Shown: positions 17,025-25,485 of the stretch, piece by piece
Layout: the number at the start of each line of letters is the position of its first letter
Position numbering within the stretch: the stretch's first letter is position 1
Assembly: GCA_025936825.1 (NCBI GenBank)
Contig: JAICSO010000008.1
Span: 143,772-207,771 of the forward strand
Length of the DNA stretch: 64,000 nucleotides
Origin: Terriglobales bacterium
GTDB taxonomy: Bacteria; Acidobacteriota; Terriglobia; Terriglobales; Acidobacteriaceae
Direction of reading: 5' to 3'
The notes under the pieces: generated by a model
Told to the model about the DNA's origin: nothing
Databases searched by the model: none
Seen by the model: only the letters and a program-made list of their open reading frames with translations
Position numbers and translations under genes: made by a program

Positions 17025-17080
17025 GCACGGGCGAGGGCGCCCGTGCCTCCAGGTTTTTGGCAGGCGAGGGCGCGCGCCCC
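17025..17080. repeat. Two copies of the GGCGAGGGCGCCC palindrome family
   Basis: GCACGGGCGAGGGCGCCCGTGC at about 17025-17046 reads as an imperfect palindrome; a shorter copy GGCGAGGGCGCGCGCCCC is at 17063-17080. They lie between convergent genes. The family also appears at 6572-6587, in the rRNA methyltransferase insert and in ligA. Confidence 0.65.
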
Positions 17081-17088
17081 ACACCAAA

Positions 17089-18912
17089 CTATTCAGCTGA
17101 GAACGCGAGCAGGGCATTTCCATCCATCGCATTCGTGTAGCCGGTATTCACGAAGACCATGCCGCTGACCACGGTAGGACCGGCGCCGTTGAGAGATCCG
17201 CCGTGAGCCTTGAGACCGTTGGTCGTAGAGAACGGCTGAGCGGTGTTGAATTCCCACACGACCTTGCCAGTGCGTGAGTCGTAAGCGCGCAGGTAGCCGT
17301 CGAGTGATCCCGCAAGGACGGCGCCGGGAATCACCGTTGGCGGCGCCATGTTCGCCGCACTGCATCCGAAGTTGGCGGTGCATGCGGGTTTGGGAGGAGC
17401 TGCGAACCAGACTTTCTTGCCGCTCTGGAGATTCAGCGCGACAACCCCGCCGCCGATTTCCGGATGATCGCCGTCCCAGTCGGACAGGGTGAAATACGCA
17501 TAGCGTCCATCCGCGGCGCCTCCCCACTCGACACCGCCGAGTGGGCCGCCTTTTCCGATGCGGGTCTTCCATAACAGCTTGCCTTTGCGATGGGGATCGA
17601 GCGCATAAATCACCCCCGACTTCTGCGACAGCAAGAGAACGTCTTTTCCATCGGTGCGGGTCTTCAGCATAGGCGGGGCACCAAAATCGAAATCGCCACC
17701 TTTGTCTTGAGGACAATTGTCCTTTGAGTCGGCAACACACGCGCCGTTCCACAAATCCCTTGGCGTGAACTGGCGATGCCACAAAATTTTACCGGTGTCG
17801 ATGTTCATTGCGACGACGGCGTCGGCCATCGGGCTCTCGGGCGCGGAGTAGTTGTTGCCCGTCGCAACGTATAGAACGTGGCGTTTCAGGTCGGCAGTTG
17901 GCGGCGACCACACGGCAGCGCCGGATGGTCCGAAGTACTGCGTCCCATTCGCCGCTTTGGTGGTGCGATCCGCAGGCTTGTCGATGGTGTAAGTCTTCCA
18001 GACAGTCGCGCCGTTGCTGACGTCCAGTGCGGCGACCGCGCCACGAAAAGTGCAGCACGGATAATGAGGGTCGGCTGCGGCCCCTTCTTCGCCGGACGAA
18101 ACCGGCACATAAAGACGATTGCCGACCAGCAGCGGCGATCCAGTAATACGCGCGGCGGGATGCGCTTCGGGATGCACTCGCCAGATCGGCTTCCCATCCG
18201 CGGTATTGACTGCGTAAATGTAGCCGTTGGTGTCGCCGAAATATGCAGTCTGGCCATTATTGCCAATGGAAATCGCGGTCTTCACCGTGGTCGACGCTCG
18301 GAACTGCCACCACATGCACCCGGTGGCGGCATCCAGCGCATAAACGGTCCCGTCCTCGCTGCCAACGTAAATTCTTCCGGCGTAGGAGGTCGGCTGGCCG
18401 TAGGTGGCGGCTGCGCCGGGAAAGGCAAACGCCCACTTCAATTTGAGGTTCTTAATTTTCTCGCGATCCAATCCGGAGGATGAGAGCGGCTGGAAACGTG
18501 TGTTGGTGGGAGTCACGCCCCATCCGGACCAGACAGGCGGATCTGCGGGTGGATCAAGGTCACGCGCGCAGACGCCCATCAGACTCGCGGCCACAGCGAG
18601 GTCCGACTTGCCCAGGAATTCGGAGACTGCCGACTTTTCGGCGGACGAAAGGCGTTTGCCTTCCCAGCGCATACGCCCGGACTGCAGGGCTGTGAGGATC
18701 GCCGCACGCGACATATTCCGCAGCGCGGTAGGTTCCGGCGCGCGTAGATCATTGCCTTCAAAATGGCAACTGCCGCACTTCTTTGCAAATACCGCGGAGG
18801 CGTTGATCGCAGGCGCAGGGGCCTTATGCGAGCAGCCGAAAAGGCTGAACAACGAGACGGCGGTAATCCCGACCGCGCACTTCCCGCGAAGTGAACGCTT
18901 GATGCGTATCAA
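17089..18912 (-). CDS. Lipoprotein cytochrome c-PQQ quinoprotein
   Basis: 607 residues. Lipobox SLFGC gives lipidated C27. A small cytochrome c domain follows with haem motif CGSCH at residues 46-50 and a candidate Met ligand in GRMRWEGKRLS. From about residue 130 to the end there are PQQ-enzyme beta-propeller repeats, for example GRIYVGSEDGTVYALDAATG, TGKILWHRQF and GSLDGYLRAYDSRTGKVVWEF. Vicinal cysteines in HYPCCTF resemble the disulphide of quinoprotein dehydrogenases. The order (haem domain first, propeller second) resembles polyvinyl-alcohol dehydrogenase-like proteins rather than alcohol dehydrogenases with a C-terminal haem. Substrate unknown; periplasmic oxidation feeding electrons to cytochromes is inferred. 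Confidence 0.88.
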   Translation of the reverse strand: MIRIKRSLRGKCAVGITAVSLFSLFGCSHKAPAPAINASAVFAKKCGSCHFEGNDLRAPEPTALRNMSRAAILTALQSGRMRWEGKRLSSAEKSAVSEFLGKSDLAVAASLMGVCARDLDPPADPPVWSGWGVTPTNTRFQPLSSSGLDREKIKNLKLKWAFAFPGAAATYGQPTSYAGRIYVGSEDGTVYALDAATGCMWWQFRASTTVKTAISIGNNGQTAYFGDTNGYIYAVNTADGKPIWRVHPEAHPAARITGSPLLVGNRLYVPVSSGEEGAAADPHYPCCTFRGAVAALDVSNGATVWKTYTIDKPADRTTKAANGTQYFGPSGAAVWSPPTADLKRHVLYVATGNNYSAPESPMADAVVAMNIDTGKILWHRQFTPRDLWNGACVADSKDNCPQDKGGDFDFGAPPMLKTRTDGKDVLLLSQKSGVIYALDPHRKGKLLWKTRIGKGGPLGGVEWGGAADGRYAYFTLSDWDGDHPEIGGGVVALNLQSGKKVWFAAPPKPACTANFGCSAANMAPPTVIPGAVLAGSLDGYLRAYDSRTGKVVWEFNTAQPFSTTNGLKAHGGSLNGAGPTVVSGMVFVNTGYTNAMDGNALLAFSAE

Positions 18913-19297
18913 GCTGAGAGGGCCTCCAACAGCGAAAGATGCTTACAGGTGAGATGCGGCAGAAGCGTTAAGGTTCCGTAAAGATTTGTTCGGGCCGCCA
19001 ACAAGGTTTCGGTTTGGACCAGCATAAGGGCATCACTCGCAGCCGCAGCTGAAAAGATGATCAATTTGTGCGACCGGTTGTTAGTTGATGGCTATGGGGC
19101 AGCGGCAACTTGGGTGGCCAGAGCTGAGTCTACAGGCGTACTCTTACTCGCGAAGTTTCTTCCCTGTATTCCACAGCAGTTAACAAAATCTGCACCTTTT
19201 GTGCTACAGGATTGCCGTAAAAGGTACCTAAACCGCCAATTTTACTGTTGCAGTCAGAATTGCGGGTTCCGATAATGTTTTCAGAGTCAACTGCGCC
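18913..19297. other. Divergent intergenic region, no gene seen
   Basis: 385 bases between the divergent quinoprotein and HTH-TPR genes, likely containing promoters for both. A 7-base inverted repeat ACCTTTT (19194-19200) / AAAAGGT (19219-19225) lies about 75-100 bases before the HTH-TPR gene. Short open frames here have no coding character. Confidence 0.5.
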
Positions 19298-20209
19298 GTG
19301 AACTACAGCCGAGAAGACCTGATCCGCATCCTCCGCCTGAGCCCTCGCCAGCTAGGTGCCTGGGAAAAGTCTGGCCTATTGCGCGCTGCCTCGCGCTATA
19401 CGTTTTTTGATCTGTTACAGGTCAAGAAGGTACGAGATCTGTGCGCTCGCCGAGTGCGACCGGTGGAGATTCGTGAGTCTGTAAACGCCATGCAGAAACA
19501 GGCGGCCGGTCTCGAAAACCCGTTGCTCGAAGCGAGTGCGGTCACAGCCGGACGACACCGCGTTGCTTTTCGACATGAAGGCAAGCTGCTGGAGCCGATA
19601 GCTGGGCAGTTCATGTTCGACTTTTCGCCGGAAGAGAAGGTCGTCACCAGCGTTCCGGTTGGAAAGGCTCCTACATCACCCAATAAGGACGATCGGTCAG
19701 CGAGCGACGCTGCGGAACTCTTCTCGCGCGGCGTGGCACTCGAAGAGGATCCGCGCAATCACATGCAGGCGATTGCGGTGTATCAGCGGGTACTGGAACT
19801 CGATCCGCAACATGCGGCGGCGCATATAAATCTTGGGACGCTGCATTACAACCATCAGGACTACAGACTCGCGGAAGAGCACTATCGCAGCGCCCTCGAG
19901 ATCGACCCTCGTTACGCATTGGCTCATTTTGACCTGGGCAATGTGCTCGATGAGACTGGTCGTGTAAGTGAGGCAATTCAGACTTACTTAACTGCTATCC
20001 AACTTGCTCCAACCTACGCCGACGCACATTACAATCTCGCACTCGCGTACGAGAAGGCGAAGGAAGCGCGCAAAGCCCTCAAGCACTGGCAGGCATACGT
20101 GAAACTGGACGGCACCGGTCCGTGGGCCACGCACGCGCGCAGCCAAGTCAAGCGAATCCTGAAGGCCGATCCGCTGAAGCTGGTGTTTGGCGGGCATTCC
20201 AGCAACTAG
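19298..20209 (+). CDS. MerR-like HTH domain fused to TPR repeats
   Basis: 303 residues from GTG 19298; no clear Shine-Dalgarno sequence, but no better start exists. Residues 1-65 look like a MerR-type winged helix (YSREDLIRILRLSPRQLGAW, YTFFDLLQVKKVRDLCARRV). A linker follows, then at least four TPR units from about residue 140 to 270, for example AAAHINLGTLHYNHQDYRLA, YALAHFDLGNVLDETGRVSE and YADAHYNLALAYEKAKEARK. MerR domains bind DNA and TPRs bind proteins, so this could be a regulator whose activity is set by a protein partner. It does not show a ligand-binding domain of classical MerR regulators. Target unknown. Confidence 0.85.
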   Translation: MNYSREDLIRILRLSPRQLGAWEKSGLLRAASRYTFFDLLQVKKVRDLCARRVRPVEIRESVNAMQKQAAGLENPLLEASAVTAGRHRVAFRHEGKLLEPIAGQFMFDFSPEEKVVTSVPVGKAPTSPNKDDRSASDAAELFSRGVALEEDPRNHMQAIAVYQRVLELDPQHAAAHINLGTLHYNHQDYRLAEEHYRSALEIDPRYALAHFDLGNVLDETGRVSEAIQTYLTAIQLAPTYADAHYNLALAYEKAKEARKALKHWQAYVKLDGTGPWATHARSQVKRILKADPLKLVFGGHSSN

Positions 20210-20316
20210 TTACCACTCCCCCATATTTGTAAACGTCCTCCGCCTTTTGTTTTGGCGGGTGCAGGCCAAAGTGTCTTTGCAGTGCTAGAATTTTCCGTTT
20301 GCCTGGGAGTGCTTCT

Positions 20317-21489
20317 ATGCCGGACACCGCTGTGCAATCACCCGCGACTCCGCTCACAACTCTTTCTGAAGACGAAATCCTTTTTCGTGACAATGTTCGC
20401 CAGTTTGCGGAAGAGAAGGTGCGCCCTCTGGCGAAAGAGATGGACGAAAAGGGCTTATTTGATCACGCGCTGCTGGAGCAGTTCTTCCAGCTCGGGCTGA
20501 TGGGAATCGAAATCCCTGAACAGTTTGGTGGCGCGGAGGGCAAGTTTTTCGATGCCATTCTTGCAGTCGAGGAACTCTCACGTGCCGACGCGTCGGCTGG
20601 CGTGGTGGTCGATGTGCAGAACACGCTAGTGAACAATGCGTTACTACGCTGGGGAAACCCGGAGCAGAAGAAGCGCTACCTGCCAAGCATGGTAGCGGAT
20701 ACCGTCGGCGCGTACGCATTGAGCGAGGCGGGATCGGGTTCGGATGCGTTTGCTTTGCAGACACGCGCCGAACTCAAAGGAAGCGAGTACGTCCTGAATG
20801 GGCGCAAGCTTTGGATCACCAATGGCAAAGAAGCGGGATTGTTTGTGTTGTTCGCTAACATCGATCCGGCGGCGGGATACAAGGGGATCACCGCTTTCAT
20901 CGTCGAAAAGGGGTTTGCCGGGTTTACTGTTGGCAAGAAAGAGGACAAGCTTGGGATTCGGGCGTCGTCGACGTGCGAGCTGATCCTTGAGGATTGCCGA
21001 GTGCCGCGCGAGAACGTGCTGGGCGAAGTCGGCAAAGGCTACAAGATCGCAATCGAAACCCTGAATGAAGGCCGCATCGGAATTGGCGCACAGATGTTGG
21101 GGGTTGCGCGTGGCGCGTGGGAGTACGCCGCAAAATATGCGCAAGAACGGAAACAGTTTGGTAAAGTGCTGTCCGAGTTCCAGGGCATTCAGTTCCAGAT
21201 CGCGCAGATGGCCACCGACATCGAAGCGGCGCGCCTTATGGTGTACAACGCGGCGCGAATGAAAGATGCGGGAGTGACGTTCGTCAAAGAAGCGGCCATG
21301 GCGAAGCTGTTCGCGTCGCAGGTGGCGGAGCGGGTAACCTCGCTGGCAATTGAAATTTACGGCGGTGCCGGCTTTACAAAGGACTATCCGGTCGAGAAAT
21401 ATTGGCGCGATTCGAAGATCGGGAAGATCTACGAAGGCACGTCGAATATGCAGCTGGCGACCATTGCGAAGCTGGTGATGGGAAAGTAG
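20317..21489 (+). CDS. Acyl-CoA dehydrogenase
   Basis: 390 residues from ATG 20317, preceded by GGGAG. Standard family length. FAD/substrate motifs: YALSEAGSGSDAFALQT, LWITNG, RASSTCEL and RKQFGKVLSEFQGIQFQIA. The catalytic base is E373 in KIYEGTSNMQ, the position used by short- and medium-chain enzymes. It makes the trans-2-enoyl-CoA in beta-oxidation or branched-chain amino-acid breakdown, passing electrons to ETF. The gene stands alone, so chain length cannot be assigned. Confidence 0.95.
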   Translation: MPDTAVQSPATPLTTLSEDEILFRDNVRQFAEEKVRPLAKEMDEKGLFDHALLEQFFQLGLMGIEIPEQFGGAEGKFFDAILAVEELSRADASAGVVVDVQNTLVNNALLRWGNPEQKKRYLPSMVADTVGAYALSEAGSGSDAFALQTRAELKGSEYVLNGRKLWITNGKEAGLFVLFANIDPAAGYKGITAFIVEKGFAGFTVGKKEDKLGIRASSTCELILEDCRVPRENVLGEVGKGYKIAIETLNEGRIGIGAQMLGVARGAWEYAAKYAQERKQFGKVLSEFQGIQFQIAQMATDIEAARLMVYNAARMKDAGVTFVKEAAMAKLFASQVAERVTSLAIEIYGGAGFTKDYPVEKYWRDSKIGKIYEGTSNMQLATIAKLVMGK

Positions 21490-21497
21490 GGAAGAAT

Positions 21498-21594
21498 TGG
21501 ATCAACGGAGGATTGAATCATTGAAGGATTGAAAACCTCAGATCTGAAGCGTTTTGTAATAATTCAATGATCCGATGATTCAATGATTCAAGGT
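21498..21594. repeat. Inverted repeat of ATTGAATCATTGA words
   Basis: Arm about 21498-21534 (GGATCAACGGAGG, ATTGAATCATTGAAGGATTGA) pairs with arm 21560-21594 (TTCAATGATCCGATGATTCA, ATGATTCAA). Other members are at 42370-42483 and 43698-43735. It sits directly after the acyl-CoA dehydrogenase gene. Confidence 0.65.
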
Positions 21595-21664
21595 TCTCTT
21601 CTCATCAAAGAAAAGGCCATTGGGCAAAGAAGACGAGGTTGGGAGAACAATTTAAAATCATTCC

Positions 21665-22087
21665 ATGAGTGTTCCCCAACGCGGTACATCGAATCCCGAA
21701 GAACTAGAAGTAGCTCCCGGACGAGAGCGTGAAAACCTGGAAGGCTGGATCCCGCAGCTGGCCAGCGACGAAGAGGTCCGGCTTGCGCTGGAGAAGGCGT
21801 TTGACTACCGCGGCGACGTCAGCATCACGCTGAAGGATGGCAAAAAAATCGAGGGCTACATTTTCGATCGCCGCACAGGAAAGACGCTCGCTGACTCGGC
21901 GGTGCGGCTCTATCCCAAGAGCGGTAATGAGAAGATCTCAATTCCTTATGCCGAGATTGCGGCGCTCGCGTTCACCGGCAAAGACACTGCTGCCGGCAAG
22001 AGTTGGGAAGCATGGATGCAGCGCTATCGTGAGAAGAAAGCCGCCGGCGAGAAGAACATCGGGTTACATCCGGAAGAACTGGATTAG
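21665..22087 (+). CDS. Hypothetical protein with an LSm-like segment
   Basis: 140 residues, cytoplasmic, no signal. An acidic N-terminus is followed by a compact region (about residues 45-105) with DVSITLKDGKKIEGYIFDR, AVRLYPKSGNEKISIPYAEI and AALAFTGKDTAAGKSWEAW. The pattern V-x-I-x-L-x-DG-x-x-I-x-G-Y, then a short beta hairpin, recalls the Sm/LSm fold, but this is a weak visual likeness. A charged helical C-terminus (RYREKKAAGEKNIGLHPEE) ends it. The family is not recognised with confidence. It converges on the GGDEF gene 19 bases away. Confidence 0.7.
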   Translation: MSVPQRGTSNPEELEVAPGRERENLEGWIPQLASDEEVRLALEKAFDYRGDVSITLKDGKKIEGYIFDRRTGKTLADSAVRLYPKSGNEKISIPYAEIAALAFTGKDTAAGKSWEAWMQRYREKKAAGEKNIGLHPEELD

Positions 22088-22106
22088 AACGAGCAAAACA
22101 GCAGCA

Positions 22107-23234
22107 TCAGCGACGCGCCGTTCCGGCACGAGGAACCCGCCCCATAGAACGTTTTCGTACCGGTTTGGATTTGCCCTTCTTATGCTGATACATGAGGCCG
22201 TCGGCACGCTTCAGAAGGGTTTCGACCTCTTCCTCCTGGGAGTTGTCGCTGACGACAATGCCCATGCTGAGCGACAAGGGATAGCCGCGAGGCGGCGAAT
22301 TCCGCTCGCGTTCGCTGAGTCTTTCTTCAATTCTTCGAGCGATCTGTCCTTCGTCGGCCTCGGCAACGAAGATGGCGAATTCATCGCCACCAAGGCGCGC
22401 CAGGATGTCAGACTCGCGAAAACATTCGCGTAACAGGCTGGCGGTGTCGCGCAAGGCGCGATCACCTTCGAGATGGCCGAAGCTGTCATTGATTTCCTTC
22501 AGATCGTCGAGGTCAATAAAGGCGATTGAAAATGGCTCCCGGTTGCGATTGGCGAGCTTGACCCGGTGAGCTGCGAGCGCCAGAAATCCCTTGCGGTTGT
22601 AAAGGCCCGTCAGATCGTCCGTGAGTGAAATGTTCTCCAGGATCTGATTCGACCGCGCTAATTCAGCCGCCTTTTCCGCCAGCGCCTGCTCCGCTATCTT
22701 TCGAGCGGCAATGTCCCGCTCCAGTTGAAGATTTACGCGCACAAGTTCGGCCGTCCGCTGAGCCACCAGCAACTCAAGGTGCTCTTTGTAATTTTGCAGT
22801 TCCTGCTCTGCTCGTCTACGCTGGGTCATGTCCTGGGAGATACCCATCGTGCCCAGGACGCGGCCGGTGGCGTCGATCCAAGGCAGCTTGGTCGTGAGCA
22901 CCCAGGTTTCAGTGCCGTCCGGCCAGGTTTCTTTTTCTTCTTTGTTCAGAATCGGAACTCCGGACCGGATGATCTCCTGCTCATCGTCGAAGGCTTGCTT
23001 GGCATGCTCGTCGCTGAACATGTCGAAGTCGGTTTTGCCAATCGCCAAATCCGGGTCTGCTAGACCAAATTTTTCGGCCTGAGACCTGCTTATCCGAACG
23101 AACCGACTCTCGCGATCCTTGAAGTACACGCTCGCAGGAACGTGTTCCAAAAATGCGCGCACCAAGTCCTCGTTGGTGTGTAGGGGCGTATTCATCTCGG
23201 GAACGCGTTCGATTTGGGCCTTTTTTAGCGCCAC
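22107..23234 (-). CDS. PAS-GGDEF diguanylate cyclase
   Basis: 375 residues from GTG 23234 (an ATG 13 codons later, MNTPLHTNEDL, is an alternative). A PAS domain covers about residues 22-140 (EHVPASVYFKDRESRFVRIS, LGTMGISQDMTQRRRAE). A signalling coiled coil follows, then a GGDEF domain starting at DDLTGLYNRKGF, with the active-site loop GGDEF at 282-286. An RxxD inhibitory site (RESD) lies five residues before GGDEF, so product inhibition by c-di-GMP is likely. The protein makes c-di-GMP from two GTP. There is no transmembrane segment, so sensing is cytoplasmic. Confidence 0.94.
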   Translation of the reverse strand: MALKKAQIERVPEMNTPLHTNEDLVRAFLEHVPASVYFKDRESRFVRISRSQAEKFGLADPDLAIGKTDFDMFSDEHAKQAFDDEQEIIRSGVPILNKEEKETWPDGTETWVLTTKLPWIDATGRVLGTMGISQDMTQRRRAEQELQNYKEHLELLVAQRTAELVRVNLQLERDIAARKIAEQALAEKAAELARSNQILENISLTDDLTGLYNRKGFLALAAHRVKLANRNREPFSIAFIDLDDLKEINDSFGHLEGDRALRDTASLLRECFRESDILARLGGDEFAIFVAEADEGQIARRIEERLSERERNSPPRGYPLSLSMGIVVSDNSQEEEVETLLKRADGLMYQHKKGKSKPVRKRSMGRVPRAGTARR

Positions 23235-23504
23235 GAGCCTATCGTATTCCCCTGAGGAGAAGCCACATCGGTTACCTGCACACGAAGATAACTATTGGTA
23301 ACCGCGCGCGTTGCAGAAGAGCGGGAGTTATTGTAAGGCGTTGCTTGATGAAGCATCTAGGAAAATCCGCGTGGAAACAGAGCAGCTCGCAAAATCGTTT
23401 CTCCCGTGTTCCCGGTAACCCCAATTTTAGGATGTCCATAGTTCCAACCACCCCATCGGTTTTTCGCATCTCCATATCTGCAAATTCGATGGCGGAGGCC
23501 GAGG

Positions 23505-23882
23505 ATGAGACTACGTAAAGAAAATATTTTGTGGAACGTTCTGCTCGGGACAGGTGTGTACCTGCTCGATTCAGTGCGGGGCCGCTTGACCGATGTGATG
23601 GATGACTTCAGCGGAGTCGCCCGCGACACGTACGGTGAAGCTTCCCGGCGCGTGAGCCGAGCTTCGGACGTAATCCGCGGCGAAGATCACCGCGGCATGA
23701 GCACTGCTGCCGCTCTGCTGATCGGCGTAGGAGTCGGAGTGGGAGTGGGAATGCTGTTGGCCCCGGCCAGCGGTGAAGAAACACGCAGCAATCTTTCCAA
23801 CAAAGTCCACGAATTCAGCGATCGCATGCGGGACAAGTTTTCTTCGGGAGAAGAACCCTCGACAGGAACCTACGGCGCGTAG
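23505..23882 (+). CDS. YtxH-domain membrane protein
   Basis: 125 residues. A charged N-terminal half is followed by a hydrophobic, Gly/Val-rich segment (AAALLIGVGVGVGVGMLLA) near residues 67-86, then APASGEETRSNL, the hallmark of YtxH/general-stress proteins, and a helical polar tail. YtxH proteins are membrane-anchored and often stress-induced; their mechanism is not known. The gene is alone on this strand and converges on the polyferredoxin gene. Confidence 0.85.
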   Translation: MRLRKENILWNVLLGTGVYLLDSVRGRLTDVMDDFSGVARDTYGEASRRVSRASDVIRGEDHRGMSTAAALLIGVGVGVGVGMLLAPASGEETRSNLSNKVHEFSDRMRDKFSSGEEPSTGTYGA

Positions 23883-23922
23883 ATTCAGAACTGAATCCAG
23901 AGTGACGCGAACGGGAACTTAA

Positions 23923-23987
23923 ACCACGAAGGACACAAGGTACACGAAGGAGCTGAAAGCTTCGTGTACCTGTGTGTCGTTTGTGGT
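23923..23987. repeat. Inverted repeat of CACGAAGG words between convergent genes
   Basis: Arm 23923-23949 (ACCACGAAGGACACAAGG, TACACGAAG) pairs with arm 23960-23987 (CTTCGTGTACCTGTGTGTCG, TTTGTGGT); the loop is about 10 bases. Same sequence family as 31257-31300 and 35273-35336. Its position between the ytxH and polyferredoxin genes suits a bidirectional terminator. Confidence 0.7.
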
Positions 23988-24018
23988 CTGACCCCACAAC
24001 CCTGATCGGCAGTGCTAA

Positions 24019-25116
24019 TTATTTCAGCGCTTCATCTCCCGGCATGGGATGAGAAACCTCGTCTGCGGATGGCACCAATACCCGGTAGATGTGGTCGGGA
24101 ACGAAGGTCTTCCAGTGATGGGATGCCTTTGCGTACCCCACAATCCCGCAGAACACAACGGCTACAGCAGCCGCCATCAACCAAGCGGGCAGCGGCTTCC
24201 GGCGGACCACGTTGGGCGCATGCATGGCCAGCGCACCTTGCGCGGGGCAGATAGCCACACATTCCATGCACCCGGTGCATTCGGCGGACTTGATGGTGAT
24301 CAGCTTGTCTACAGGCAGATTCGCCGGGCATGCTTTCGCGCACTTTCCACAGTCAATGCAGGCGGAAGGAGTGCGGCGAATGTGCAAAGGACTGAGCAGG
24401 GAAGCGAATCCCAAAAGCGCGCCATAAGGGCAAAGATATCGGCACCAGAAGTTCTTTACCAGGATGGAGCCGAGTACCAGGATTCCGATAACGATCAGGC
24501 CAGTGCGATCCAGGTGGCGGAAGAAGTTCAGCATCTTCACGTCGGCGATGAGCCCATAAGGGCTGTGCATAAACCCGCCCAGCGCACGCGCCGACATTGA
24601 CGACACCGCGTAAACGAAGAATCCCAGCAGCAGGTACTTCAGCCCGCGCAGGGGGATGTCCACCCATTTGGTGATCACGAAATTGCGGCGGAAAATCTTG
24701 CGGCCCAAGGTGGCCAGCATCTCTGACAGAGTGCCGATTGGGCATAGCCAACTGCAGAATGCCTTGCGAAGCAGAAAAGCCATGCTCACAAATGTGATCA
24801 GCAGGAACATCGCCGCGGGATGGACGGGCGGCACATTGCCGGTCAGAAGCCAGTACTTGAAGTTCATCATGCCGGCGATGGGCAGCCAACCTTCAACTCC
24901 CGGTGGACGGCTGGTCATCAGGTGCGTACCACCCTCAAATTGCCGTACCCAGAAATAGAAGAGCGTCCCTAAGTAAAGGTTCAGGGCAAGGAAAACGCCC
25001 TGGAATAAGTGCCTGAGTTGTTGGGAGTAGTCGCGGTCCTGGCGGCGCACCAGTTTCTTTTTCGGCATTGGCCGCGGAACTCGATTTATGAGAGGAGGTT
25101 CAACCATTGTTGCCAT
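24019..25116 (-). CDS. NapH/MauN-like membrane polyferredoxin
   Basis: 365 residues. Membrane helices are near 38-58, 75-115, 150-185 and 200-225, with a last one near 310-330. Two CxxxCP motifs lie in the membrane part (FCSWLCPIG and WCRYLCPYGAL). Two full [4Fe-4S] motifs follow: CIDCGKCAKACP and CTGCMECVAICP. This layout matches quinol-oxidising or electron-transfer proteins of the NapH/RdxA type. They pass electrons from the quinone pool to periplasmic reductases. No reductase gene is adjacent. A perfect CRP/FNR-family palindrome lies 35-50 bases before the start, so control by oxygen, nitric oxide or cAMP-type signals is likely. Confidence 0.87.
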   Translation of the reverse strand: MATMVEPPLINRVPRPMPKKKLVRRQDRDYSQQLRHLFQGVFLALNLYLGTLFYFWVRQFEGGTHLMTSRPPGVEGWLPIAGMMNFKYWLLTGNVPPVHPAAMFLLITFVSMAFLLRKAFCSWLCPIGTLSEMLATLGRKIFRRNFVITKWVDIPLRGLKYLLLGFFVYAVSSMSARALGGFMHSPYGLIADVKMLNFFRHLDRTGLIVIGILVLGSILVKNFWCRYLCPYGALLGFASLLSPLHIRRTPSACIDCGKCAKACPANLPVDKLITIKSAECTGCMECVAICPAQGALAMHAPNVVRRKPLPAWLMAAAVAVVFCGIVGYAKASHHWKTFVPDHIYRVLVPSADEVSHPMPGDEALK

Positions 25117-25150
25117 GGTTCGACGCTAACAGCGGCCCGGAGGACATGGA

Positions 25151-25166
25151 TGTGATTTAAGTCACA
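25151..25166. promoter_or_regulatory. CRP/FNR-family binding site upstream of the polyferredoxin gene
   Basis: TGTGA-TTTAAG-TCACA is a perfect match to the TGTGA-N6-TCACA consensus of CRP-like regulators. It lies 35-50 bases upstream of the ATG at 25116 on the minus strand. Position fits a site overlapping or just upstream of the promoter. Confidence 0.65.
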
Positions 25167-25308
25167 GGCGCGTGTTTGAGACCGGTTCGGGGAATCTGTA
25201 GGCGTTTCAGGGCGACGTTGGCCACACCGGAATCGGGGCCGAGATTTGGAGAGAAACTCGGTCGTCCCCCCGGGACTCGAAGCATTTGTTCTCCTTTACC
25301 CAGGACTG

Positions 25309-25412
25309 CCAGCTCGGTCGCCCCTGCGGGGCTGGAATTGAGGTCTCATCCCACCTGCCCTTAGTCGGAGTCGAGTTTCGTAACAGCCTCTTACGCCTCG
25401 TCGGCCTGTAGT
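25309..25412. repeat. Decayed hairpin-array repeat in the 369-base gap before the TSUP gene
   Basis: Contains CGCCCCTGCGGGGC (25319-25332) and, further along, remnants of the same type of array as 15853-16050 (CCACCTGCCCTTAGTCGGAG, then TTACGCCTCG). The rest of 25117-25485 has the CRP-type site at 25151-25166 and no gene. Confidence 0.45.
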
Positions 25413-25485
25413 CTTTCGAGGCTGATGGGGCTGAATTTCATTGCCACCGCGACCGATTTCTCCGCAACCTCTACCTTGTCGGATA

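Noticed and set aside
19057..19275. 72-codon open frame upstream of the HTH-TPR gene
   Set aside because: No ribosome-binding site, irregular composition and promoter-like AT-rich stretches in the same place.
21665..22087. Firm call of an RNA-binding LSm/Hfq protein
   Set aside because: The likeness is only of a short beta segment and lacks the second Sm motif; kept as a weak note.
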